Source of the DNA: Beaufortia kweichowensis | Taxonomy: Eukaryota > Chordata > Actinopteri > Cypriniformes > Gastromyzontidae | Assembly: GCA_019155185.1 (NCBI GenBank) | Contig: CM032802.1 | Location: 16,518,425-16,582,424 of the forward strand | Length of the DNA: 64,000 nucleotides | Reading direction: 5' to 3' | Shown here: piece after piece, positions 47,096 through 58,255 of the stretch | Layout: each line of letters opens with the position of its first letter | Numbering within the stretch: position 1 is the first letter of the stretch | Made by a program: the position numbers and the translations under genes | Notes under the pieces: model-generated | Told to the model about the DNA's origin: nothing | Databases searched by the model: none | What the model saw: only the letters and a program-made list of their open reading frames with translations

Positions 47096-50000
47096 TTTGT
47101 TTTGTGTGTTTGTCTTCAACAGTGTGGGCACTTTTCATCGATGATTCTGCACCATCGTTTCTATTCTACAATCATTTCGCACAGATCAGATGAATTGTTG
47201 GATTGCATTGAATATAAAATGTAACGCTATGATTGGATGTGCAGAAGAATAAGTATTGTACTCGATACATATTTGCACGGTGTAGTTTAAACATCACTTT
47301 AATTGGTTCTAGATCATTAAAAATTACGTTGCGGTACCTTGGAAGCCAGTCTGAAATTAGTTTCTAGACATGACTTGAGTTTCCAAATACTTTATGAGGG
47401 CCTTTGTACAATACAATTGATGGATTGGATTCAGTAAGGGATTTCCTTCCGTTGACTCAATCAGATTTCACTAAAACAAACAAACAAAAGCCACATAGTA
47501 ACAGTGAGACTGTGTTACATTAGATGGATGAAATTACAGTACAAACAGAAGATCAGAATGATGCCTTTTTTTTATAGTTCTACATGTGTAATATCAGTTC
47601 AATATCAGTTCAATTTCAGTGTAAAACGAAAAGCATGTGTGTGATCATTTTAATCAGTTGCAATTAGACAAATGCCCTTCACATTCCAGCTGCCCTCGAT
47701 GTACAGTATGAAAACTACATAGTTTCCACATTTGCTCATTACATGAACTGTAATAAATGATCGTCATCCATTACAAACCAAGATGTGCAACGATGTCTGT
47801 AAGTGCAGCGTGTGCACACTTTCTATAAAAACATTGGCTGTCAAGACCGATATGATGAAGATCAGTACTAAAATACAGCAGTGGATAAACAAAGTGATTA
47901 TTTTTAAAGCTTAGGGTTGAGCTTGAATAATCAGTATCGGCGCAGGAAAATAATTATGTGGCTTTGAATGAGCTAAACTGTGTTTTTTAATGTTAAAAGG
48001 TAATAACTTTTAATGTGAACAATCCATAACTTCTTCAAAGGTATAAATGTTTTCTAAGCTAATGATTGAGCTGTAAGATGTTTTATGTTGCGGTCAAATT
48101 TACACAATGTTATGCGTTTTTTCCAAAACAGTTTAATAGTTCAGTAAAGTGTATTAATGAAAGCTTTTCTCCTCTAAACCGCAGCATGTTTATCCACTAA
48201 AGAACAACTCATTAAGATTTCTGAAATCTCATTTGATAGATTGCCAACAACAACACTGGTTCTTTGTCAAACTTGATGTCAGGTTTTATTATAATTTTGA
48301 ACACATTGCAGAGCGATGGAAGTGTGGAAGCAGAAAATAATCTGTAAGATACCTTTCTGAAATACGAACAGTGCAGACTTACATTTTGGTCTATATTTTT
48401 TAATAATTATCATGCCAAACCATGATGTTTATGGTGTGCATGCGTGTGTGCTGTACAGTGACTGACTAGAGAATCGTGGGAAGACGTTTTGCTGAGTGTG
48501 ACGGAGCCATTGACTTGTCTGACAGCCTGGGAAAAGAAAATGTTCAGAAATCTGGTTGTTCTTGCTTAAATTTATCTTAACCTTCTGCCAAATTGACAAG
48601 GATTAAACCAGAACTTGCATTGAATCGTGCTTTTGTCACTACCCACTAGATGCTTAACAACAGTTTTTTGACTATCATTTATTTTCTCTGGTCTTGTTTA
48701 TTGTGTTGTTTCTCTCTCAAATAACAGTTCACCCAAAAATCAGCCCAAAATAAGAAATGTTTTCTCTCACCCACCTGCCGTTTTGTATTTTAAGTCCTTT
48801 AAATTTCTTTTTTGATGGATGGATGTGGTTTTTGGTGCTTCAACAAGGTCCTATATGGACATAAAGCCTGGCACCCACCAAACTGATGCCAATATTAAGT
48901 GGTAACGAAAACCAAGCAATTTGCACTTGTTTTGCACCTGTGTGTGAGGCAATAACTCTCACACACCAACAGGTGGCAGTAGTCTAAATCTAAATTCAAA
49001 CGCGTGAGCTACAGTAAAACTGCTGGTATTATTTCCAGTTTATTCCAGAAACAAAGCTGTGCTAGTTTATGATCACACCTATCTTGTTCACCATTCAGTT
49101 TTTTATAGCTTCTCTTTAATACAAAAAGTATAAAAATTATATAACTTTTTATATTATATTACATAATTATTTTGATATAGTTATTATTATATAGGTATAT
49201 ATTAGATTATCCCACTTGTTTTACAGAGTAAATTACATGGACACAAAATATTGATTTAAAATGTTTTATTAGCTTATTCATTACAAATACAAACCTTCGC
49301 AAAAAAACAGCCAAGACATGATCATCAAACAAGATGAAGACGCAGTTTGGTTTAATCATTTGTAATATATTCTCATATATGTTATTAATTAAGAAAATTT
49401 CCATCTTATTTATTTGTATGTTAATTATTTTCAAAGGTACCAGGTTGAGTGTGTTTTTAGTGTTGAGCGGTTGTCATGGGGTCTGGGGTGATAAGTATAA
49501 TCGTGAATACTAAAATTACGATGATAAGGATTTTTCAGCATTCATACATTGAGCTTGTTGTAGGATTTATTACATTCTTAAAATTAACATAAACTTAAAG
49601 GGAATTCCTGTAAAGCCTAACTATCATGGTATGGGTACATTTATGCATTTCATAATTACTATTTCAACATTGAAAAAAGTACTAGCAATATCTTTTAATT
49701 ACTGTATTTGGCATAGACTCTTTAATATTTCTTTAAGATTTATTTGTCTAAATATTTTCATCCATTAGCCCGAGTGTTGAAATACACCAATAAAAATCAA
49801 TTCTCATTCCAACCCAAATGTCCTGATGTCCAGCTGTGAAGGTCATGTTTGCCCTGGAATGGTCCTCATTCTCTCTCTCAGTGTCTTTATCATTCCCAGA
49901 CAAATGATTGTTGTTCCATCAGTAGTCTCAACTATTATCTTAAGGAAATTAAACAATGGATGTCTAAAAATGTCCTTTAGAATAAAACTGGGGTCATTGC

Positions 50001-51480
50001 TGTTATTTCTTTGTTCTGTATTGCAAAGCAAATAGTTTAGGTCTAGAATTGCACAGCAGAATTAGAAACTGAGGTGTCATTTGGATTCTTGCCATACCTT
50101 TATAATCATTACTTAATTGGAATGTTATTGAAACATTAAGAAGATATTTTTAGCAGGTTGGTTTCTAGTTAATTATAGAGTTAAATTCAAGGTTCTGCTA
50201 TATGTTTGTGTGGTCTAGCTTTACAGTTATTCACCACTCTACATATAGGTCTCTTTATTAATTAAATTAGTTTCTTCTCCCTGCTTTGAAAAGAAACCCT
50301 AATCTGGCATTTGTAGTTGCAGCGGTCTTCCATAGCCTTTGATGTTGTTTTTAATTGTTTGTTTTGTTTTATTTGTTTCTTTATTAGTTTCTGGGATTTT
50401 GTCATAAACCAGTATTTAAAGGTTTATGATTGTACAACACTTTGGTACAACATTTGTTATTTTAAAGTGTTTTATAAATTAACTTGACCTTAAAGTGAGT
50501 ATTTTACCATTCATCCTGGTGCACTTACAACAGTAAGCATCCAGTGTAAATAGAGTACAAAGATATGATTAATAGTGATTTATTTATTTTTACAAACTGT
50601 ATGACAAATTAAACACTATTTAAAGTGATTGTCCACAGCAGTCCATGGATGCTGTCAATAGTTTAACTTCTATGAACCTGGAGCATTCCTCTACCATAAA
50701 TAACACATGGTCTACATTCAGTCTGAAATCTTTTCCGTATGGCATTGAAAACTGTAACATTTTATAATAAATTATAGAGACACATGGAGTTTATCGGAAG
50801 CATGAAATTATTGGGAACAAGGCTATAGTTGGAGCAGATTATACCTCTTCTGAGTGGTGCATCAAAATACAAAGCATCAGTTAATGAAGTTCATTCGTGG
50901 AATGCACAGAACAAAACACTGACCTGTATTGAAACCTGCAGTGCTGTATTAAAGGGTCATATGATGTGAGTTCTTGTTTTCCTTTCTCTTTAGTGTGTTA
51001 TGTAGCTGTTTGTGCATGTATAAGATCTTATATAAGATGTATGAAAAAATACATTTTCATACAGTATATGGAAATGTAGTGCTTATATTTTTTAATATTC
51101 TGCAATATTTGCATGAACCATGTAGAGCCATGCATTGATACCTATAAAATAAATATTAAACAATAAGACAAAAATAACACTAAATCTGCACAACATGTAA
51201 AAGCTTTATTGAAAAACTCAAATAATTTACTTTGGAACACATGGATTTACAATACAATTTATATTCATAGTATACATATTTCCAAATAAATGTACATGTA
51301 TGTAAAAATACATTATACACAATAAAAACATATACAGTGCATATATGTTGAATTTTATGTGTAGTCAATATTGATATATTTACAAATATATGAAGCGTTA
51401 TATGAAAATATAATAAAATAAATTTTTACCTTGATTTGTATTCAAACATTGCTAATACACATTCCCATAAACATATGTTT
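47096..51480. other. AT-rich intergenic region, no gene recognised
   Basis: No splice-bounded coding segment with recognisable protein similarity is visible on either strand. A remnant of the 'AACAGTTCACCCAAAAATCA' fish element lies at 48720-48800. Another common remnant (AAAGGGTCATATGATGTGAG, then TTTCCTTTCTCTTTAGTGTG) is at 50951-51030. Confidence 0.55.
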
Positions 51481-52259
51481 ATACTTTTTTGTTTTTTTAA
51501 AGGTTTTTTTGTTCGTGGGCCATTCCTGTTTCCCAGCCCACCCACCTTACAGTGCAGGCCCTAGTGAGTATTATGTAATTTTTATTATTTTGTTTTTGGT
51601 GTTTTAAAGGTTTTGTGCTTAATTTATTTTATTTTTTTGGTGTTTTTTTGTCATTTTTTATGTTCTTTGTTTTTTTGTCATTTTTTGTGTTTTTAAGGGT
51701 TTTTTTTAGTTTGGGTTTTTTTCAGTTTTTTTTTAAGTAGGGCCCAACCCACATGTTTCCCAACCCACCCACCTTACAGTGCAGGCCCTAGTGAGTATTA
51801 TGTAATTGTTTTGTTTTTTGGTGTTTTAAAGTTTTCTGTTGTTTTTTTAAGGTTTCTTTTGTGTTTTAAAGTGTTTGTTGGTTGTTGTTTTTTTTGTTTT
51901 TACCTTTTTGTTTTTTGGCCATTCCTGTTTCCCAACCACCTACCTTACAATGCAGGCCCTAGTGAGTATTATGTAATTGTTTTGTTTTTTAGTTTGTTGT
52001 TTTTAAGTTTAAGTGAGTATTATGTGTTTTTGTTTGTTTTTTGCTGTTTTTAAGTTTTTTTGTGTTTTATAACAGTTTTTTTGTATGTTTTTAAAGTTTT
52101 TTTGTGTTTTCAAGTTTTTTGGGGGGGTTTTTTGTTTGTTTTTTGGTGTTTTAAAGTTTTTTTTGTGTGTGTGTTTTAAAGTTGTTGTTTTTTTACTCAA
52201 AGTAGGGCCATTCCTGTTTCCTTAACCCACCCACCTTACAGTGCAGGCCCCAGTGAGTA

Positions 52260-53820
52260 CATTTACATTTAGGCATTTAGCTGATGCTTTTATCCAAAGC
52301 AACTTACAATAGTAGGAGACAATGAAGCGACACATCAGAAGCGGCAACAATAGTACTAAGAAGTGCTTTGCTAAGTTTACAATGTTTTGCAGTGCTAGAT
52401 AAGTACCTGTAGAGGAAAGAAGAGAGGGGTTTTTTTGTATTATGATATCAGGTGTTCGTGGAAGAGGTGTGTTTTTAGCTGTTTCTTAAAGGAGGTGAGG
52501 GATATGGCAGAACGGATTGTGTTAGTGAGATTATTCCACAAGCCGGGGACAGAGAAGGAGAAGGAACGAGAGAGAGATTTAGTGCCCTTCTGTGAGGGTA
52601 CCACCAGTCGACGTTCGTTCGTTGAGCGCAGGGTTCTGGATGGGTTGTAGGTATGTAGAAGAGAGTTAAAGTACAGAATTTGTGATGGTTTTAAATGTAA
52701 GCATTAGTGATTTAAATTTAATGCGGGCAGCAACCGGTAGCCAATGGAGAGAGATGAAGAGAGGTGTGACGTGCTCTTTTGGGTTCCTGGAAAACAAGTC
52801 TTGCTGCTGCATTCTGTATCATCTGAAGTGGTTTGATTGCTCATGCAGGAAGACCAGCCAGAAGACCATTGCAGAAGTCCAGTCTGGAGATTACCAGGGC
52901 TTGAACTAGCAGTGGGCGGCGTGCTCAGTGAGATATGGCCTGATCTTCCTGATGTAGAGTGCATATCTACAAGACCGTGATATCCTTGAGTTGTGTTCGG
53001 TAAAGGACAGCTGGTCATTGAAGATTACCCCAAGGTTTCTTACGGATTTAGATGGTGTAATGGTTGTGTTGCCAATTTGAATTGTGAGGTTGTGTTGCGT
53101 TGCAGGTGAGGCCGGAAGTACCAGGAGCTCAGTCTTGGCAAGGTTTAGCTGAAGGTGGTGTTCAGTCATCCAAGATGAGATGTCTTTCAGGCAGGCTGCA
53201 ATGCATGATGCTATTGTGGGATCGTCTGGCTGGAAGTAGAAGAAAATCTGGGTGTCGTCAGCATAGCAGTGGTAATCAAAGCCATGTGATTGAATGATGG
53301 GTCCCAGGGATGTTGTGTAGATGGAGAAGAGGAGTGGTGCAAGAACAGATCCCTGAGGAACGCCAGTGGCCATGGGATGGGCTTTGGACAGCCCCCCATT
53401 CCATGACACCCTGAAGGACCTGTCTGAAAGGTAAGATTTAAACTACCGGAGTGGGGTACCTGTGATCCCTAGCGATGTGAGGGATGTCAGTAGGATCTGG
53501 TGGTTAACTGTGTCAAAGGCAGCAGAAAGATCCAGCAAGATGAGGACAGACGATTTAGACTCTGCTTTTGCCAGTCGCAGTGCCTCAGTGACCGACAGAA
53601 GCGCAGTCTCAGTGCAGTGGTTGCTCTTGAAACCGGACTGTCTTTTGTCCAGTAGGTCGTTCTGGGTGAGGTAGGATGAAATCTGATTAAAAACAGCTCG
53701 CTCCAGTGTTTTTGAGATGAACGGGAGGAGAGAGACAGGTCTGTAGCTGTCGGTGAGGGAAGGGTCGAGAGTAGGTTTTTTAAGCAACGGGGTGACCCGG
53801 GACTGTTTAAATGTAGTGTG
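52260..53820 (-). mobile_element. L2-like non-LTR retrotransposon, 5'-truncated
   Basis: Minus-strand reverse transcriptase with ordered motifs: SYRPVSLLPFISKTLE, KRQSGFKSNHCTETALL, LLDLSAAFDTVNHQILL, GVPQGSVLAPLLFSIY and the catalytic CYADDTQIF. The coding frame is broken by an in-frame TAG at 53443-53445 (after TPLR, before FKSYLS) and by shifts beyond 52906. The 3' tail, read on the + strand, is GCATTTAGCTGATGCTTTTA then TCCAAAGCAACTTACA at about 52271-52308. The 5' end near 53820 is inside the reverse transcriptase. It is inactive and sits within a T-rich array. Confidence 0.88.
52906..53787 (-). pseudogene. LINE reverse transcriptase, interrupted by one stop
   Basis: Two segments in the same frame, 53787-53443 and 53409-52906, are separated by a TAG codon where related elements have Trp. 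The catalytic Asp pair (YADD) and the AAFDTV aspartate are intact. After EHAAHC the frame is lost, though downstream pieces (LFISLHWLPVAARIKFKSLM, in another frame) still show family similarity. Confidence 0.85.
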
Positions 53821-54480
53821 GAAATTATGTAATTGTTTTGTTGTTTAGTTTGTTGTTTTTAAGTTTAAGTGAGTATTATGTGTTTTTGTTTGTTTTTTGC
53901 TGTTTTAAAGTGTTTTTGTGTTTTTTGCTATTTTAAAGTGTTTTTGTGTTTTTTTGGTTGTTTTTTATTTTTGTGTGTGTTTTAAAGTGTTTTTTTTTTG
54001 GTGTTTTAATTTTTTTGTGTGTGTTTTCAAGTTTTCAAGGTTTTTTTTAAGTTTGTTTAAGTTTGTTGTTTTTAAGTTTAAGTGAGTATTATGTGTTTTT
54101 GTTTGTTTTTTGCTGTTTTAAAGTTTTTTGTGTTTTAAAGTTTTTTTTAAGTTTGTTGTTTAAGTTTGTCTGTTTAAGTTTGTCGTTTTTAAGTTTGAGT
54201 ATTATGTGTTTTTTATGTTTTAAAGTATTTTTGTTTGTTTTTTAAAGTTTATTGTTTTTAAGTTTAAGTGAGTATTATAAGTGAGTGGGTTTTTTTTGGT
54301 GTTTTAAAGTTTTTTTTTTTAAGTTTTTTGTATGTTTTAATTTTTTTGTTTTGTGTAAGTTTAAGTGAGTATTATGTGTTTTTGTTTGTTTCTTTGCTGT
54401 TTTAAAGTTTTTTGTGTTTTTTACATTTTTTTTGGTGTTTTAAAGTTTTTTTTAAGTTTGTTGTTTAAGTTTGTTGTTGT

Positions 54481-54714
54481 GGACTTTATAAAACAGAAAA
54501 GTTTTATCATTTGTTTGTAGGAGAGCTGGTATTAGCTAACATGGGAGCATTTCGATGCCTTCAGCATCGGATTCAGTTCCATCACGCCACCTGTTCTTCA
54601 TCCCCTGAATTCTAAGGACTCAGTTTTTTTTCTGTCCACATTCCTTTGCACCCGGAGTCAATTCGATGCCTTCAGCACACCTGTCAGCAATCCCACATTT
54701 GCATGCTGTTATCT
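54481..54714. other. Flank left of the foldback element
   Basis: Possibly the continuation of the decayed minus-strand gene at 55783-56405: minus-strand reading gives DRCAEGIELTPGAKECG in one frame, then a stop. The motif GATGCCTTCAGCA occurs twice (about 54554 and 54665). Similarity is weak. Confidence 0.25.
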
Positions 54715-55782
54715 ACGGTGGTTATCGAGAGCTCAACGCTGCAAATAAAGAAAACACATGCAAATAGAAAAACATCTTCATTAGTTTGACAACACATGTG
54801 CTGCAAAGTCCACAACACTTGCAAATAGAAAACGCTGGCTGCAAAAAGTCCACAACACTTGCAAATAGAAAAGCAGCTGCAAAAGTCCACAACACTTGCA
54901 AATAGAAAACGCGGCTGCAAAGTCCACAACACTTGCAAATGAAAAGCGCTGCAAAAAGTCCACAACACTTGCAAATAGAAAACGCGCTGCAAAGTCCACA
55001 ACACTTGCAAATAGAAAAGCGGCTGCAAATAGCAACCGACCACAACGGAAATGTTTCAAGGGGACCCAAATAAGTGACGAACCCTACTGGGACCTGCTTA
55101 TTGTTTAATTTTCTACTCGCCAGTGTTGTTAATGACTTGAAAGGTGAGTTTTCTTTTGTTTATTTAAACATCCTGATCGTATAATTGCCTTTTTTATATT
55201 AGTAGCCTAAATAATCTGACATGGTACACAACAGTAGAAAATTAAACAATAAGCAGGTCCCAGTAGGGTTCGTCACTTATTTGGGTCCCCTTGAAACATT
55301 TCCGTTGTGGTCGGTGCCTATTTTGCAGCGTTTTCTATTTCCGGTGTGTTGTGGACTTTGCAGCCAGCTTTTCTATTTGCAAGTGTTGTGGACTTTGCAG
55401 CCGCGTTTTTCTATTTGCAAGTGTTGTGGACTTTTGCAGCGCGCTTTCTATTTGCAAGTGTTGTGGACTTTTGCAGCGCTTTTCTATTTGCAAGTGTTGT
55501 GGACTTTTGCAGCAGCGCTTTTCTATTTGCAAGTGTTGTGGACTTTGCAGCTAGCGTTTTTCTATTTGCAAGTGTTGTGGACTTTTTGCAAGCGTTGTGG
55601 ACTTTTCTTTTCATTTGCAAGTGTTGTGGACTTTTTGCAGCGTTTTTCTATTTGCAAGTGTTGTGGACTTTGCAGCGCATGTGTTGTCAAACTAATGAAG
55701 ATGTTTTCTTTATTTGCTGGTGTTTTTTCTATTTGCATGTGTTTTCTTAATTTGCAGCGCGTTGAGCTCTCTCGGCCACCGT
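54715..55782. mobile_element. Foldback-type element with tandem-repeat arms
   Basis: Inverted ends: left ACGGTGGTTATCGAGAGCTC, right GAGCTCTCTCGGCCACCGT. The left arm (about 54715-55115) holds about 6 units of about 38 bases (CTGCAAAGTCCACAACACTT, GCAAATAGAAAACG). The right arm (about 55231-55782) holds about 10 units in reverse complement, some truncated. An inner unique segment (CCCTACTGGGACCTGCTTAT) is also mirrored at 55081 and 55256. The unpaired centre is only about 115 bases. No transposase. TA occurs at both outer edges and could be the target duplication or part of the terminus. Confidence 0.85.
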
Positions 55783-56405
55783 ATGTGTGACCTTTAACAC
55801 TTTTTAGGAATGCACGAGCAGGTGCGTCACAAACCATCGAAGAAAGTTGTAAAGCTAACCTCACTCCTTCAAACTCAAATCCATGACCCAATTCATTTAC
55901 TTCAGTGATGAAGTCTTCAAGATACTCGGTCAGTGAGGTAGGTTTACCTGTGCCACAAAATAAACCTATTGTCACTGGTTCTTCTTGTCTGATATTTTGT
56001 TCCAAGAATGAGCCAGAACTGTGTTGACGAACTCTTGTAGAGGGGCAGACCATCGATGTTGACCAATGTGTAGTAATGAATTTAATGCCACGTGTGAGGT
56101 TTTGTTTTCAGTAGCCCAGGTTGCCAAATCTTCTTCTAGGGAAGTTTGATCGGTTTCAGACTCTGACTCGGGATCTGATTCACTGTCATCAAGAACACTT
56201 GCCATATTGACGGCTTCAGTCTCATCAATCTGAGAGAGACGGTCCATAAATGTGTCTTCATCATCGATTTGACATTGACAGGCGTTACGTGAGTCACTGT
56301 ACATGCAACTCAACTCCTTCCCTGAAGTTGTTGCATTTATTGTCTGCATTTGTTGATCCACCTTCTCCTTGGCTTTTCTCCTCAGTGTCCAATAGGACGG
56401 CTCAT
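55783..56405 (-). pseudogene. Decayed transposon-type multicopy gene, 5' part
   Basis: Minus strand. A basic start (SYWTLRRKAKEKVDQQMQ) is followed by an acidic region (DDSESDPESESETDQ) and LATWATENKTSHVALNSLL. After a frame change near 56050 come VTIGLFCGTGKPTSLTEYL and VCDAPARAFLKSVKGHT. In multicopy, transposon-associated ORFs of fish this last motif is followed by a Tyr/Cys-rich zinc-like segment; here it is cut by the foldback element. A frameshift also separates the probable ATG (56405-56403, minus) from the SYWTL frame. Function unknown; I recognise the family only by these motifs. Confidence 0.5.
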
Positions 56406-56515
56406 TGCAATATTAAGACCTTAACACAAACAAAGTCTTTTTTGTTGTTTGTTTACTGGCATATCAACACAATTGATGTACTATAAAGCATCTTCAGTTG
56501 AATTCAAAGGATGAT

Positions 56516-56723
56516 GACTTCAGATGCAAAACCTCTAAGTGTCGTCTAAAATGTTCTTGTAAAGTGAGCATTTTTATCAGGCTCCTGTTTTAAATAGGTT
56601 CTGTTCATTGCTATCAATTGCCATTAAAGTGAAATTACTGAACCTAAACATAGGAGCCTGATAAAGATGCACATTTTATAAGAAAATTTCAGATGGCACT
56701 AGGAGGCTTTTGCATATGAAGTC
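56516..56723. mobile_element. Hairpin MITE (near-perfect palindrome)
   Basis: The arms are about 80 bases each. Left begins GACTTCAGATGCAAAACCTC; right ends GAGGCTTTTGCATATGAAGTC in reverse complement. Inner arm ends TATCAGGCTCCTGTTT and ATAGGAGCCTGATA face a short loop. About 208 bases with no coding capacity. Confidence 0.8.
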
Positions 56724-56754
56724 TACACAGACACAAACATAACACACGCACAAA

Positions 56755-58255
56755 ATTTTGAAGTTTGGGAGCAGTAAGGAGGATATGAAGTTTCTTATGC
56801 TCAGAAAGGCTATGTTTATTTGATCAAATACAGTAGAAACAATTGAAAAAATTTTTTTGTAATTTTATTTAAATATTTAAGAATGGTATGTATTCCAGTG
56901 GTGATAATCCTTTGATAAGAAATGTTAGAAACATCAGAATGATTTCTGAAGGACCATGTGACATTGAAGACTGTATAATGATGCTTAAAATTCAGCTTTG
57001 ATCACATGAATAAATTACATTTTAAAATATGTTCCAAAAGAAAAGTTATTTTAATTTGTAATAAAATTTAGTTTTTACTGTATTTGATTAAATAAATGGA
57101 ATCTTGGTCATATTTATACTCAACAATATAAGCTAAATATCTTGCTGTATCATAAAAATTATCTTGCTGTCTAAATGCATTTCTGTATTTCATATTCAAT
57201 ATGTTCTTCAAATGAGAGTACTGAATAGCGCTTAGTCTCTCGCGGGAAGTGAATTCTGATTATTATCGATGTTTGAAACAGTTGAGCTGCTTAATATTTT
57301 TTTGGAACCTGTGATACTTTTTTCAGGATTCATTGATGAATAAAAGGTTAAAAAGTACAGCATTTATCCAAAATATAAATTTTTCTAACAATATAAATCT
57401 TTACTATCACTTTTGATCAATTTAACACATCTGTGCTGAATAAAAGTATTAATTTCTTTTTAAAAAAAAGAAAGAAAAAAATACTGACCTCAAACTTTTG
57501 AACGGTATTGTATATTGTTACAAAAGATTTCTATTTTAAATAAATGCTGATATTTTTAATCTTTTTATTCATCAAAGAATCCTGAAAAAGTATCACGGGT
57601 TATAAAATAATATTAAGCAGCACAACTGTTTCCAACATTGATAATAATAATAATAAATAATAAGTTTTATTTATATAGCGCCTTTCCAGAGCTCAAGGAT
57701 GCTTTACAATGTACATAACAAGGAAGAGATAAAGTAGACAGTGATGGAAAACAATAATGGGCATGGAAGTATACTGTACAGAAAAATAGGGTCAAGTACA
57801 AAAATACAAACAGGACTTAAGAGACATAACATTCAGAGAAATATTAGTAATAATGCAGAGCAGTCAGTTAATCAAATCAAGAGGTATAACATTCAGAAAA
57901 TAGGTGAGTTTTGAGTAATGATTTAAATTCAGAGATGTTATTAACACAACAGAGTGAGTGGGGGAGAGAATTCCAGAGTATTGGGTAAAATAAATCAGCA
58001 TATTACAATGATTTCTGAAGGATCATGTGACACTGAAGACTGGAGTAATGATGCTGAAAATTCAGCTTTGCATCACAGAAATAAATTATATTTTAAAGTA
58101 TATTAAAATAGAAAACCATAATTTTAATTTGTAGTAATATTTCACAATATTTTGTTTTCTGTATTTATTATGAAATGAATGCAGCCTTAATGAGCATAAG
58201 AGACTCAAAAACATAAAAAATAGTAATGTTTCCAAACTTTTGACTGGTAGTGTAG
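56755..58255. mobile_element. Cyprinid DNA repeat copies, partly nested
   Basis: Recurrent blocks are ATGATTTCTGAAGGA (56940 and 58010), GTGACACTGAAGACT / GTGACATTGAAGACT, AATTCAGCTTTG, and ends CAAACTTTTGAACGG (57490) and CAAACTTTTGACTGG (58232). At least two copies of one abundant fish element are present, one interrupted by a LINE at 57662-57985. The boundaries are approximate. Confidence 0.65.
57662..57985 (-). mobile_element. LINE 3' fragment inserted in DNA repeat
   Basis: Read on the minus strand it encodes ILWNSLPHSLCCVNNISEFK then SLLKTHLFSECYTS and stop, the usual C-terminus of fish LINE ORF2. The + strand end TTTATTTATATAGCGCCTTT, then CCAGAGCTCAAGGATGCTTT, is the LINE 3' tail. 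It abuts an (AAT)n run at 57640. Confidence 0.75.

Larger units (their letters stand above)
51517..54480 (+). repeat. T-rich tandem array with recurring conserved block
   Basis: Poly-T-rich sequence in which a block of about 60 bases (GGGCCATTCCTGTTTCCCA, ACCCACCCACCTTACAGTGC, AGGCCCTAGTGAGTATTATG) recurs at 51517, 51739, 51917 and 52204, roughly every 180-290 bases. A shorter block, TTAAGTGAGTATTATGTGTT, recurs near 52009, 53866, 54078, 54267 and 54362. The array is split by the LINE at 52260-53820. Frames inside it are low-complexity. Confidence 0.75.

Noticed and set aside
51811..52053. Phe/Leu-rich membrane-protein-like frames in 51.8-54.3 kb
   Set aside because: They are translations of T-rich tandem repeats, without conserved domains.
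54790..55030. Regular about 38-base repeats resembling a CRISPR array
   Set aside because: There are no unique spacers, the units are head-to-tail, they are mirrored in the other arm, and the host is a vertebrate.
55221..55790. 189-aa + strand open frame with repeated FYLQVLWT / CKCCGL units
   Set aside because: It is the translation of the foldback element's tandem units, open in several frames on both strands. It has no start context or conserved domain.
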